From Streptantibioticus_A sp037034305 (GTDB lineage Bacteria > Actinomycetota > Actinomycetes > Streptomycetales > Streptomycetaceae): 64,000 nucleotides of DNA. The position numbers and the translations under genes were made by a program. Shown one piece after another: positions 24,742 through 33,614 of this stretch. The notes under the pieces were generated by a model that saw only the letters and a program-made list of their open reading frames with translations, made no database searches and was not told where the DNA came from. The stretch lies in contig JBAGJY010000031.1 in NCBI GenBank assembly GCA_037034305.1, positions 11,903-75,902 of the forward strand, written 5' to 3'. Each line of letters starts with the position of its first letter. Position 1 is the stretch's first letter.

Positions 24742-26001
24742 TCAGGCCACCGCCGGCAGGTCGCGCGCGGTGTCGCCGTACCCCGGGCGGATCCCGAAGT
24801 CCCGCATCACGTGGTGCGCGGCACGGCGGCCGGAGAACAGCGCGCCCTGCACGGTGCTGGTGTCGCGGTGGTCGCCGCACACGTACAGCCCGCACAGCAC
24901 CCGCACCGGCCGCCGTACGTCATGCGGTGGCGGCATCGCGGGGACGGCGTCCGGGTCGTGGTGGACGGCGAGCAGTTCCCAGCGCCGGGTGTCCGTGCCG
25001 TACAGGTCGGCCAGGTGCGGACGGACGGCGGCGTCCACGTCGGACGGGGGCTGGCCGAGCACGGTCGAGGTGATCAGGGTGCGCCCGGCGGGCGCCCGGG
25101 AGGGGTCGACGGCGCTGGCGACCATGGTGTGCGCCACCGGGCCGCGCCGCTCGGTGTCCAGCACCAGCAGCGGCTCGCGCGCGGGTGCCCGGTCGGCGGC
25201 GTGGTGCACCACCGTCACCGGATGGAACCCGGGCAGCCGCAGGCCCGGCAGCAGTGCCGCCGCGTCCCGCGCGCCGGTCGCCACCACGGCGGCGCGGCAC
25301 GGCAGTTCACCGTCGTCGGTGGTGGTCACGGCGTTCGCCGCGACGGCGGCGGCGCGCACCCCGAGCCGTACGGTGCCGGTCGGCAGCGCCGCCGCGAGCA
25401 GTTCCGGAACCGTCGCCGCGCCCCCGGCGGGCAGCCCGAGCCGTCCGCGTGCGTAACCGCGCAGCACCAGATCCGCGCAGTGGCTGGAGGTGAGCAGCCG
25501 CGGGTCGTGCAGCAGCGCGGTCAGCAGCGGGCGCAGGAAGCCGTGCACTGCCCTGGGTGGCAGGCCGCGGGCGGTCAGCGCGGTGGCCGTGGTGGTCTCC
25601 GGCCGGGCCAACAGCCGCTCGGCGGGAGTCATGGCGAGCCTGCTCAGGGCGGCGTTGAGCCGCGCCTTGTCCAGGGCGCCGCGCGGGTGGACGGTGCGGT
25701 GGCCACGGCCCGCCGGGGGCCAGGAGCCCGGTGGGCCGACGGTCGGCGAGACCGGCAACAGGCGTAGCGCGCCCAGTCCGGGAGTGCGGCGCAGTTCGGG
25801 ATAGGAGGTGTTCAGCAGCTGGCTGCCGCGGTCCAGGCGGAAGCCGTCGACGGTCTCGGTGGCCATCCGCCCGCCGACGCGGGAAGTGGCTTCCAGCACG
25901 GTGACGGTGACCCCCGCGCTGATCAGATGGTGTGCGGCGGACAGGCCCGCCAGGCCTGCGCCGACGATGACAACGTCCGTGTGGGGTGCGTGGAACGGCA
26001 C
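24742..26001 (-). CDS. FAD-dependent amine oxidase/desaturase-like oxidoreductase
   Basis: 419 residues from GTG 26001 (GGGAGGGGCACC just upstream). The N-terminal dinucleotide fold DVVIVGAGLAGLSAAHHL plus VLEATSRVGGRMATE is typical of the monoamine oxidase/protoporphyrinogen oxidase/phytoene desaturase superfamily. The C-terminal FAD-contact motif is LYVCGDHRDTSTVQGALFSG. The substrate cannot be predicted; these proteins oxidise amines, carotenoids or porphyrins. A dyad GCCGGT-N5-ACCGGC and a palindrome sit in its upstream region. Confidence 0.85.
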   Translation of the reverse strand: MPFHAPHTDVVIVGAGLAGLSAAHHLISAGVTVTVLEATSRVGGRMATETVDGFRLDRGSQLLNTSYPELRRTPGLGALRLLPVSPTVGPPGSWPPAGRGHRTVHPRGALDKARLNAALSRLAMTPAERLLARPETTTATALTARGLPPRAVHGFLRPLLTALLHDPRLLTSSHCADLVLRGYARGRLGLPAGGAATVPELLAAALPTGTVRLGVRAAAVAANAVTTTDDGELPCRAAVVATGARDAAALLPGLRLPGFHPVTVVHHAADRAPAREPLLVLDTERRGPVAHTMVASAVDPSRAPAGRTLITSTVLGQPPSDVDAAVRPHLADLYGTDTRRWELLAVHHDPDAVPAMPPPHDVRRPVRVLCGLYVCGDHRDTSTVQGALFSGRRAAHHVMRDFGIRPGYGDTARDLPAVA

Positions 26002-26280
26002 GGTGCCCCTCCCCGGGGTCGGATTAGGCTCCCCGCTGACGGCGCGCGGCGGAGCCGCCGCGTGGCGCTGGATGGGTCATGCCCGCATCCCGCCGGTCCA
26101 ATACCGGCTACTTCTCGTGGAGTTGACGACATTCGACGCCAGAAGGTGTCGCAAAGTGGCCAACTCCGTTCAGATTGTGGCTAGTTGCTTGTGGTTTGCT
26201 GGACACCGCCGGTCCACTCCGCGGCGGGCGCCCGCCCGGAGCATCCCGCCGCGGCGGCGCGCGACCCGAACCGCGCTCCC
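26002..26280. promoter_or_regulatory. upstream region of FAD oxidoreductase with dyads
   Basis: 279 bases with no gene. It holds CGCGGCGG-AG-CCGCCGCG (26045-26062), GCCGGT-N5-ACCGGC (26092-26108) and a distinctly less GC-rich stretch at about 26115-26210 that is the best place for the promoter. Regulator unknown. Confidence 0.4.
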
Positions 26281-27174
26281 TCAGTCGGCGAGCGCCGCGC
26301 GGATCGCCTGGTCGATCCCCGGGTACTCGAAGGCGAAGCCCGCGTCCAACAGGCGCCGCGGGACGACGCGTTGGCTGCCCAGTACGTCCGCGGCGAACTC
26401 GCCCAGGACGAGCCGCAGCGCCGGGGCGGGCACCGCGGCCAGGGTCGGGCGGCGCAGCACCCGGCCCATCGCCGCCGTCACCTCCCGGTTGGTGACCGGC
26501 TCCGGGGCCGTCAGGTTCACCGGTCCGGACAGCCCTGGGCTGTCGACGAGATACCGCAACGCGGCGACCTCGTCGTGCAGCGCGATGAAGCTCCAGTACT
26601 GCCGACCGCTGCCCATCCGCCCGCCGAGCCCGGCCCTGAACAGCGGGAAGAGCCTGCCCCACGCCCCGCCGCCACGCGCCACCACCAGACCGGTACGGGC
26701 GAAGACCGTGCGCACCCCCGCCGCGGCGGCCGTCGCGGCGGCCCGCTCCCACTCCTGGCACACCTCGGCCAGGAACCCGGTGCCCGGCGGCGTCGACTCG
26801 TCCGCCACCCGGTCGCCGGTGTCCCCGTAGATCCCGATCGCCGAACCACTGACCAGCACCTTCGGCGGCGGGTCCAGCTTGGCCACGGCACCGGCGACCG
26901 CCTCGGTGCCCAGCACCCGGCTGTCCCGGATCTCCCGCTTGTACGCCTCCGTCCAACGGTGGTCACCCACCCCGGCGCCCGCCAGGTGGACCACCGCCTC
27001 GCACCCGGCCAGCCCCTTGGCGTCCACGTACCGCCGCAGGGGCTCCCAGCGCACCTCGCGCGGTGCGGTGGGCTCCCGGCGCACCAGGCGGATCACCTGG
27101 TGCCCGTCGGCAAGCAGGGAGCGGACGAGCGCGGAACCAATCAGCCCGGAAGCCCCGGTGACAGCGATACGCAT
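26281..27174 (-). CDS. TIGR01777-family NAD(P)-binding epimerase
   Basis: 297 residues from ATG 27174; GTG 27180 is two codons further up. The N-terminal Rossmann motif is MRIAVTGASGLIGSALVRSL. Next come VVHLAGAGVGDHRW, the SGSAIGIYGDTGD active-site region of this family (YfcH/SulA-like extended SDR), VFARTGLVVARGGGAW, and a C-terminal domain starting LGSQRVVPRRLLDAGFAFEY typical of DUF1731. Substrate unknown; some members affect cell division or cofactor repair. Solitary gene. Confidence 0.88.
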   Translation of the reverse strand: MRIAVTGASGLIGSALVRSLLADGHQVIRLVRREPTAPREVRWEPLRRYVDAKGLAGCEAVVHLAGAGVGDHRWTEAYKREIRDSRVLGTEAVAGAVAKLDPPPKVLVSGSAIGIYGDTGDRVADESTPPGTGFLAEVCQEWERAAATAAAAGVRTVFARTGLVVARGGGAWGRLFPLFRAGLGGRMGSGRQYWSFIALHDEVAALRYLVDSPGLSGPVNLTAPEPVTNREVTAAMGRVLRRPTLAAVPAPALRLVLGEFAADVLGSQRVVPRRLLDAGFAFEYPGIDQAIRAALAD

Positions 27175-27290
27175 GGGCACATCCTGCCCGCCGACCGGGC
27201 GCGGGATAACGCAGTGACACCCCTGTCCCGCGATGAGTCAGTGCTCCCCGTGCCCGAGACCGGCCGACGACGCGGGGCCTCGCGGGCGGT

Positions 27291-27809
27291 TCAGCGGTTG
27301 AACCGCTGCCACAGCTTCGGGAAGCGCCCCGCGATCTGGTCCGAGTTCTCGAAGTCCAACTGCTCGCCCTCCGGCTTGATGGGCTGCGCCAGGTCCAGGT
27401 CCGGCAGCCGTTCCCCGGTCAACTGCTCGTACGCCTCGTCGGCGGCGTATCCCAGGTCCTCGGCGTAGCCGTCCACGTCCTCGTCGAAGTCCTCCAGCAT
27501 CGTCGCCAGGTCGTCCGGGTCGCTGTGCAGCGCGCCCTCGAAGACATGCCGTCCCTGCCCGATCAGCCAGCAGCGCCAGGCGGAGAACGCGTCCTCGTCG
27601 GCGCCGCCCAGCATGATGTCCGCCGCGCCCCACATGTCCCACCGGTACGCGCGGTTGAAGCGGGTCTCGAAATGCCGGGCGAAGTCCTGCACGGCCTCGG
27701 GGTCGAGCCGGGTCAGCCGGTCGACCACCGCGTCCGCCTGCTCGTCGGGGTCGCCACCGGCGTCCGCGCGGGCGCCGTCGATGATCTCCCAGAACTCCGT
27801 TTCGTCCAT
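27291..27809 (-). CDS. DUF4240 domain protein
   Basis: 172 residues from ATG 27809 (GGAG five bases upstream; GTG 27812 adjacent). It starts MDETEFWEIIDGARADAGGD and carries WDMWGAADIMLGGADEDAFS followed by CWLIGQGRHVFEGAL, the pattern of DUF4240. It is strongly acidic, has no signal or membrane segment, and is presumed cytoplasmic. The function of the family is unknown. Confidence 0.8.
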   Translation of the reverse strand: MDETEFWEIIDGARADAGGDPDEQADAVVDRLTRLDPEAVQDFARHFETRFNRAYRWDMWGAADIMLGGADEDAFSAWRCWLIGQGRHVFEGALHSDPDDLATMLEDFDEDVDGYAEDLGYAADEAYEQLTGERLPDLDLAQPIKPEGEQLDFENSDQIAGRFPKLWQRFNR

Positions 27810-27975
27810 CACCGCTCCAGCATCCTGGCTGCCGCCCCGGCACGCACGCGGAGTACCCCGGATGCGTCCGTGTCGTTACGCGGCACCGATCTCGTAGGAA
27901 AACCCGACAGGAGGTGGCGGGTATCGCTGCGAGGCTCGGCGGCGCGTTCACGACGAGAAGCGGTGGAGGTCGGAC

Positions 27976-28878
27976 ATGCTGAACGGCAAGGTCGCGCTGG
28001 TGGCGGGGGCGACCCGGGGCGCGGGCCGGGCGGTGGCGGTGGAACTCGGCCGGTGCGGGGCGACGGTGTACGTCACCGGCCGCACCACACGGCAGCGGCG
28101 CAGCGAGGTGAACCGCCCGGAGACCATCGAGGAGACGGCTGAACTGGTGCGCGACGCGGGCGGTACGGGGATCGCGGTGCCCACCGACCACCTGCGGCCG
28201 GAGGCGGTACGGGCGCTGGTGGAGCGGGTGGACCGGACGCACGGGCGGCTGGACGTGCTGGTCAACGGGGTGTGGGGCGGTGACCATCTGCTGGAGTTCG
28301 GCAAGCCGGTGTGGCGGCTGCGGCTGGCGGACGGGTTGCGGATGCTGCGGCTCGGCGTGGAGGCGCACCTGGTCACCAGCCACTTCGCGCTGCCGCTGCT
28401 CATCCGGCGGCCCGGCGGGCTGGTGGTCGAAGTGACCGACGGCACGGCGGAGTTCAACCGCAGGTACCGGGAGAACCTCTTCTTCGACCTGGCGAAGAAC
28501 GCCCCGCACCGGATGGCGTTCGGCCTCGCGGAGGAACTCGCCGAGTACGGCGGTACGGCCGTCTCGCTCACCCCCGGGTTCCTGCGGTCGGAGGAGATGC
28601 TGGACCACTTCGGCGTGAGCGAGCGGAACTGGCGCGACGCGGTCGAGGCGGAACCGCACTTCGCCGTCGCCGAGTCCCCGGTGTACGTGGCGCGGGCCGT
28701 CGCGGCACTGGCCGCCGACCCGAAGGTGGCCCGCTGGTCCGGCCGCTCGCTCTCCAGCGGCCAACTGGCCAGGGAGTACGGCTTCACGGACACCGACGGC
28801 TCCCGCCCGGACGCGTTCGGGTACTTCCGCGACGTGGTCTTCGGGGGGAGGCCGGGATCGGCGGACGACTACCGGTAG
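27976..28878 (+). CDS. SDR-family oxidoreductase with Tyr-to-Phe change at the catalytic position
   Basis: 300 residues from ATG 27976 (GGAGG upstream). It has the Rossmann motif VALVAGATRGAGRAVAVEL, VYVTGRT for cofactor choice, and LVNGVWGGD in place of NNAG. The expected YxxxK reads F-D-L-A-K (Phe170, Lys174) in NLFFDLAKNAPHRMAF, so the catalytic Tyr is missing unless residues nearby substitute. The C-terminal GFLRSEEMLDHFGVSE is typical of its subfamily. It could be inactive, or it may bind rather than reduce its ligand. Convergent with the WYL gene. Confidence 0.82.
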   Translation: MLNGKVALVAGATRGAGRAVAVELGRCGATVYVTGRTTRQRRSEVNRPETIEETAELVRDAGGTGIAVPTDHLRPEAVRALVERVDRTHGRLDVLVNGVWGGDHLLEFGKPVWRLRLADGLRMLRLGVEAHLVTSHFALPLLIRRPGGLVVEVTDGTAEFNRRYRENLFFDLAKNAPHRMAFGLAEELAEYGGTAVSLTPGFLRSEEMLDHFGVSERNWRDAVEAEPHFAVAESPVYVARAVAALAADPKVARWSGRSLSSGQLAREYGFTDTDGSRPDAFGYFRDVVFGGRPGSADDYR

Positions 28879-28907
28879 CCCCCGCCTCAGCGCCGGTGGC
28901 CCCGGCC

Positions 28908-29873
28908 TCAGCGCCGGTAGAGGCTGGCCGCCCGCGCCGCCGCCCGGGCGAACCGTCGGCGCAGCCGCGCGGGCGCCAGCACCTCCGCCTCGGGGCCGAG
29001 GGCGAGCAACTGCTCGTACGCCACATCGAGGCTCTCCACCGGCAGGCGCACCGTCACCCACCCCCGCTCCGGTTCCCCGGCCGCCGCCAGCGCCGCCCGG
29101 GCCGCCGCGCGGTCGGCCACGTACGGCAGGCGGCGCGCGCCGTCCGGCGACAGCCGCAGCACCACCTCGTCCCGCAGGATCGAACGGGCGAACTCGGCCG
29201 CCCGGTCGGCCCAGAACCCCGGCAGGTCGAACTCCGCGTCCCGCACGAAGCGTTCACCGTCGCCGCAGACCGAGACCACACGGTCCACCCGGTACACCCG
29301 GAGCTGCTCCGCCGAGCGCGCCACCAAGTACCACACGCCCGCCTTGAGTACCAGCCCGTATGGTTCCAACTCCCGTACCACCACGGCGTCCTGGCGTCGG
29401 TAGGTGACGCGGATCCGCCGGTCGTCCCAGACCGCCTCCGCGATCGGCGGCAACTCGGCCGGGGTGCGCGGCTCCTGGTACCAGGCGGGCGCGTCGAGGT
29501 GGAAGCGCTGGGCCGCCGAGCGCGAAGCGTCCCGCAGTTCGGGCAGCAGCGCCGCCGACACCTTCAGTCGGGCGGCCGAGGCGGCGTCCGCCAGCCCCAT
29601 CGCGCGCAGCGCGCTCGGCACCCCGGACAGGAACAGCGCCTCGGCCTCGTCCCGGCCGAGCCCGGTCAGCCGGGTGCGGTAGCCGCCCACCAGCCGGTAG
29701 CCGCCGGTCCTGCCGCGGTCGGCGTACACCGGCACGCCCGCCTCGGACAGCGCGAGCACATCGCGGCCGATCGTCCGCTCCGAGACCTCCAGCGCCGCCG
29801 CCAGCTCGGCCGCCGTCATCGACTCGCGCGACTGCAGGAGCAGCACGAGATGGATCAGACGCGCCGCCCGCAT
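28908..29873 (-). CDS. YafY-type HTH/WYL transcriptional regulator
   Basis: 321 residues from ATG 29873, with GGGGGAGG immediately upstream. Residues 1-60 form a DeoR-like winged helix-turn-helix (RLIHLVLLLQSRESMTAAEL, ALEVSERTIGRDVLALSEAG). The WYL ligand-binding domain is around residues 135-210, with the motif in LKAGVWYLVARSAEQLRVYR. A C-terminal WCX extension follows. WYL regulators respond to nucleic-acid or metabolite signals. The target here is unknown, with the neighbouring SDR gene the obvious candidate. Confidence 0.88.
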   Translation of the reverse strand: MRAARLIHLVLLLQSRESMTAAELAAALEVSERTIGRDVLALSEAGVPVYADRGRTGGYRLVGGYRTRLTGLGRDEAEALFLSGVPSALRAMGLADAASAARLKVSAALLPELRDASRSAAQRFHLDAPAWYQEPRTPAELPPIAEAVWDDRRIRVTYRRQDAVVVRELEPYGLVLKAGVWYLVARSAEQLRVYRVDRVVSVCGDGERFVRDAEFDLPGFWADRAAEFARSILRDEVVLRLSPDGARRLPYVADRAAARAALAAAGEPERGWVTVRLPVESLDVAYEQLLALGPEAEVLAPARLRRRFARAAARAASLYRR

Positions 29874-29940
29874 GCCTCCCCCTTTACCGGCAACCCCCGT
29901 ACAGGTGTACCGGAAGAACTCTGCCCGATGGCCGGAAAGG

Positions 29941-29979
29941 GTGTGCCCCCGATCCCCGTACACGGGATCGGGGGCACAC
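29941..29979. terminator. terminator downstream of sucB
   Basis: Perfect 16-bp stem (29941-29956 with 29964-29979), 7-base loop, 17 bases past the sucB stop on the minus strand. Confidence 0.85.
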
Positions 29980-29995
29980 CGGTGCGGCCCGGGAC

Positions 29996-31783
29996 CTACA
30001 GCCCCAGGTCGCCCTCGAACTCACCGGCCTCCAGGCGGGCCTTGACGTCCGACAGGTAGCGGGCGGCGTCCGCGCCGTCGACCAGCTGGTGGTCGTACGA
30101 CAGGGTGAGGTAGACCATGTCGCGGATGGCGATGGTCTCGCCCAGCTCCGGGTGGTCGATGACGACCGGGCGGCGCACGGTGGCACCGATGCCCAGCTCG
30201 GCCACCTGCGGGTAGTTCACGATGATCGTGTCGAACAGCGCACCGCGCGAACCGGTGTTGCTGATCGTGAACGTGCCGCCGGACATGTCGTCCGGGCTCA
30301 GGCCACCGGTGCGCACCTTGCCGGCCAGCTCGGCGGTCTTCTTGGCGATACCGGCGATGTTCAGGTCGCCCGCGCCCTTGATGACCGGGACCATCAGGCC
30401 CTTCTCCGAGTCCACCGCGATGCCGATGTTCTCGACGTCGTGGTAGGTGATCGTGCCGTCCTCGTTGATCTTGGCGTTGATCGACGGGTGGGCCTTCAGC
30501 GCCTCGGCCGCGGCCTTGACGAAGAACGGCATCGGGGAGAGCTTGACGCCCTCACGCGCCAGGAACGACTCCTTGGCCCGCGACCGCAGTTTCATGATCC
30601 TGGTGACGTCGACCTCGACGACGGAGGACAGCTGCGCCTGGTTGTGCAGCGCCTTCATCATGTTCTCGGCGATGACCTTGCGGATCCGCGACATCTTGAC
30701 CGTCTGGCCGCGCAGCGGGGACGGCGCCGCGGCCTTCGCCGCGGGGGCGGCCGGAGCAGCCGGAGCGGCCTGAGCGGCGGCCTTGGCGGTCTCGGCGGCG
30801 GACAGCACGTCCTGCTTGCGGATGCGGCCACCGACGCCGGTGCCCTTCAGCGTGGACAGGTCCACACCGTGCTCGGCGGCGAGCTTACGGACCAGCGGGG
30901 TCACGTAGGCACCCTCCGCCTCGGCGGTCACCGCGGCGGCCGGTGCCGGGGCGGCAGCCGGAGCCGGAGCCGGGGCGGCCGGAGCCGGTGCCGGGGCGGG
31001 GGCCGGGGCGGCCGGAGCCGGAGCGGCGGCCGGTGCCGGGGCGGCCGGGGCAGCCGGGGCGGCGGGCGCGGCCGGAGCCGGAGCGGGGGCCGGGGCCTCC
31101 TGGACCGGAGCCGGAGCCGGGGCGGGGGCGGCCGGGGCGGGGGCGGCGGCCGGAACGGCACCCGCGGCACCGATCACGGCGAGCTTGGCGCCGACCTCGG
31201 CGGTCTCGTCCTCGCCGACCACGATCTCCAGCAGGGTGCCGGAGACCGGCGCCGGGATCTCGGTGTCGACCTTGTCGGTGGAGACCTCCAGCAGCGGCTC
31301 GTCGGCCGCGACCTCCTCGCCGACCTCCTTCAGCCAGCGGGTGACGGTGCCCTCGGTCACCGACTCGCCGAGCGCGGGCAGGACGACGTCGGTGCCCTGG
31401 GCGCCACCCGCGGGGGCGGCGGCCGGAGCGGCGGCCGGAGCCGGGGCGGGCGCGGCCGGGGCCTCGGCGGCGGGCGCCGGGGCGGCCGGGGCCGGGGTGG
31501 GCTCGGGCTGGGCGGCCGGAGCCGGGGCAGCGGCGGGCGCGCCGGTGCCGTCGTCGATCACGGCCAGCTCGGCGCCGACCTCGACCGTCTCGTCCTCGGC
31601 CACCTTGATGGAGGTGAGGATTCCGGCAGCGGGGGCCGGGATCTCGGTGTCGACCTTGTCGGTCGAGACCTCGAGCAGCGGCTCGTCGGCCTCGACACGC
31701 TCACCCTCGGCCTTCAGCCAGCGGGTGACGGTGCCCTCGGTCACGCTCTCACCGAGCGCCGGCAGGGTTACGGAAACCGCCAT
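29996..31783 (-). CDS. sucB: dihydrolipoamide acyltransferase E2 (SucB-type, two lipoyl domains)
   Basis: 595 residues from ATG 31783. Two near-identical lipoyl domains carry the lipoylated Lys in STDKVDTEIP at residues 43 and 171. A very long Ala/Pro linker (about residues 210-295) follows, then a peripheral subunit-binding domain (YVTPLVRKLAAEHGVDLSTL) and the acyltransferase core ending in DHQLVDGADAARYL with the catalytic His. TIGR-type family naming calls it the 2-oxoglutarate dehydrogenase E2. In Corynebacteriales the equivalent protein serves the shared pyruvate/oxoglutarate complex, so the acyl specificity is uncertain. Follows lpd after 50 bases, same strand. Confidence 0.93.
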   Translation of the reverse strand: MAVSVTLPALGESVTEGTVTRWLKAEGERVEADEPLLEVSTDKVDTEIPAPAAGILTSIKVAEDETVEVGAELAVIDDGTGAPAAAPAPAAQPEPTPAPAAPAPAAEAPAAPAPAPAAAPAAAPAGGAQGTDVVLPALGESVTEGTVTRWLKEVGEEVAADEPLLEVSTDKVDTEIPAPVSGTLLEIVVGEDETAEVGAKLAVIGAAGAVPAAAPAPAAPAPAPAPVQEAPAPAPAPAAPAAPAAPAAPAPAAAPAPAAPAPAPAPAPAAPAPAPAAAPAPAAAVTAEAEGAYVTPLVRKLAAEHGVDLSTLKGTGVGGRIRKQDVLSAAETAKAAAQAAPAAPAAPAAKAAAPSPLRGQTVKMSRIRKVIAENMMKALHNQAQLSSVVEVDVTRIMKLRSRAKESFLAREGVKLSPMPFFVKAAAEALKAHPSINAKINEDGTITYHDVENIGIAVDSEKGLMVPVIKGAGDLNIAGIAKKTAELAGKVRTGGLSPDDMSGGTFTISNTGSRGALFDTIIVNYPQVAELGIGATVRRPVVIDHPELGETIAIRDMVYLTLSYDHQLVDGADAARYLSDVKARLEAGEFEGDLGL

Positions 31784-31833
31784 GGTTTCGGTTGCTCCTA
31801 ACGATCTGTGCGGATTGCGGGCGTGTCGAGGGG

Positions 31834-33222
31834 TCAGTCGTGCGAGTGCAGCGGCTTGCCCGCGAGCGCCAGGTGGGCCTCACCGAGCGCCTCGTTCTGC
31901 GTCGGGTGCGCGTGGATGAGCTGAGCGACCTCGGAGGGCAGCGCCTCCCAGTTGTAGATCAGCTGAGCCTCGCCAACCTGCTCGCCCATCCGGTCACCGA
32001 CCATGTGGACGCCGACCACGGCACCGTCGCGGACCTGGACGAGCTTGATCTCGCCCGCGGTCTTGAGGATCTTGCTCTTGCCGTTGCCTGCCAGGTTGTA
32101 CTTCAGGGTGACGACCTTGTCGGCGCCGTACAGCTCCTTGGCCTTGGCCTCGGACAGACCCATCGAGGCGACCTCGGGGTGGCAGTACGTGACGCGGGGC
32201 ACGCCGTCGTAGTCGATCGGCACGACCTTCTGGCCGGCCAGCCGCTCGGCCACCAGCATGCCCTCGGCGAAGCCGACGTGCGCGAGCTGGAGGGTCGGGA
32301 CGAGGTCGCCGACGGCCGAGATGGTCGGCACGTTGGTGCGCATGTACTCGTCCACCAGGACGTAGCCGCGGTCCATGGCGACCCCGGCCTCCTCGTAGCC
32401 CAGGCCCTGCGAGACCGGGCCGCGGCCGACGGCGACGAGCAGCAGCTCGGCCTCGAAGGTCTTGCCGTTCTCCAGCGAGACCTTCACACCGTCGGCGGTG
32501 TACTCGACGCCCGAGAAGCGGGAACCGAGGGAGAAGTTTATGCCGCGCTTGCGGAAGGCCCGCTCCAGCAACTTGGAGCTGTTCTCGTCCTCGACCGGGA
32601 CCAGGTGGGGGAGGGCCTCGACGATGGTGACGTCGGAGCCGAAGGACTTCCACGCGGAGGCGAACTCGACGCCGATGACGCCGCCGCCCAGGATGATCGC
32701 GGACTTCGGCACCCGGTCCAGGACCAGCGCGTGGTCCGAGGAGATGACGCGCTCGCCGTCGATGTTCAGACCCGGCAGCGACTTCGGCACCGAGCCGGTC
32801 GCCAGCAGGACGTGCCGACCGGTGTAGCGCTGGCCGTTCACGTCGACGGAGGTCGGGGAGGACAGCCGGCCCTCGCCGGACACGTACGTGACCTTGCGGC
32901 TGGCCACCAGGCCCTGCAGGCCCTTGTACAGGCCGGAGATCACGTCGTCCTTGTACTTGTGCACACCGGCGATGTCGATGCCCTCGAAAGAGGCCTTGAC
33001 ACCGAACTGGGCGCTCTCCCGAGCCTGGTCGGCGATCTCACCGGCGTGCAGCAGAGCCTTGGTGGGGATGCAGCCGCGGTGCAGACAAGTGCCGCCGAGC
33101 TTGTCCTTCTCGATCAGGGCGACGTCCAGGCCCAGCTGAGCCGCGCGCAGCGCCGCGGCGTAGCCGCCGCTTCCACCGCCGAGGATCACTAGGTCGAAAA
33201 CGGTGCTGGCGTCGTTCGCCAC
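31834..33222 (-). CDS. lpd: dihydrolipoamide dehydrogenase (E3)
   Basis: 462 residues from GTG 33222, with GGAGGA seven bases upstream; the in-frame ATG at 33240 overlaps that SD. FAD site DLVILGGGSGGYAAALRAA, redox-active disulfide GGTCLHRGCIPTK, NAD site AIILGGGVIGVEFASAW, second FAD motif ISAVGDLVP, and the C-terminal catalytic His in HAHPTQNEALGE are all present. It reoxidises the lipoyl arms of SucB and is likely cotranscribed with it. Direct repeats upstream at 33291-33310 may be an operator. Confidence 0.96.
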   Translation of the reverse strand: MANDASTVFDLVILGGGSGGYAAALRAAQLGLDVALIEKDKLGGTCLHRGCIPTKALLHAGEIADQARESAQFGVKASFEGIDIAGVHKYKDDVISGLYKGLQGLVASRKVTYVSGEGRLSSPTSVDVNGQRYTGRHVLLATGSVPKSLPGLNIDGERVISSDHALVLDRVPKSAIILGGGVIGVEFASAWKSFGSDVTIVEALPHLVPVEDENSSKLLERAFRKRGINFSLGSRFSGVEYTADGVKVSLENGKTFEAELLLVAVGRGPVSQGLGYEEAGVAMDRGYVLVDEYMRTNVPTISAVGDLVPTLQLAHVGFAEGMLVAERLAGQKVVPIDYDGVPRVTYCHPEVASMGLSEAKAKELYGADKVVTLKYNLAGNGKSKILKTAGEIKLVQVRDGAVVGVHMVGDRMGEQVGEAQLIYNWEALPSEVAQLIHAHPTQNEALGEAHLALAGKPLHSHD

Positions 33223-33290
33223 GTCACGTCCTCCATGCATGGGTACGCCGGAGCCGGTCTACGTGACCGGGCGGCGGCTTTATGTTCGGC

Positions 33291-33310
33291 CGCTTGTTTA
33301 AACGCTTGTT
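33291..33310 (-). promoter_or_regulatory. direct-repeat element upstream of lpd-sucB
   Basis: On the minus strand AACAAGCG occurs twice, 12 bases apart, with a GTTTAAAC palindrome between the copies, in an unusually AT-rich patch about 70-90 bases before the lpd start. It could be an operator for a helical-phase DNA-binding protein. The regulator is unknown. Confidence 0.4.
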
Positions 33311-33441
33311 CAAAATGGGCCCTGTCGTGCCGGTACAACATCTTCGCACTTGTTGACGGCTGCTGGGACGCGGGGCTGGGGTGTACGGGCGCTGTACGTG
33401 CACAGGCCATGTGCTACTGGTGAGTAGGTGAGCGGATTCCG

Positions 33442-33549
33442 CCCGCCCGTCGCCCGCCACCACCCTCAACGGAGGCGCTGCGCGCCACGGCTCTGCCCGC
33501 CCGTCGCCCGCCACCACCCTCAACGGAGGCGCTGCGCGCCACGGCTCTG
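33442..33549. repeat. perfect 54-bp tandem duplication
   Basis: Units 33442-33495 and 33496-33549 are identical. The duplication lies between pepA's terminator and the lpd promoter region, in no convincing gene. The minus-strand reading gives an 18-residue repeat only because 54 is divisible by three. Confidence 0.85.
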
Positions 33550-33565
33550 CTTTGGGCGAACGCAG

Positions 33566-33594
33566 ACGGCCCCGGGCGGGAAGCCCGGGGCCGT
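33566..33594 (-). terminator. pepA terminator
   Basis: Perfect 12-bp stem (33566-33577 with 33583-33594) and 5-base loop, 21 bases past the pepA stop. Confidence 0.85.
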
Positions 33595-33614
33595 GGCTGA
33601 GGGTGGCCGATCCG

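Noticed and set aside
29941..29979. 39-bp inverted repeat as a mobile-element end or attachment site
   Set aside because: It sits 17 bases after the sucB stop, has a small loop, and there is no transposase or second copy nearby; an ordinary terminator explains it.
30089..31801. Plus-strand 570-codon frame across sucB
   Set aside because: Antisense to the Ala/Pro linker and lipoyl domains; Gly/Arg repeats arise from the complementary codons.
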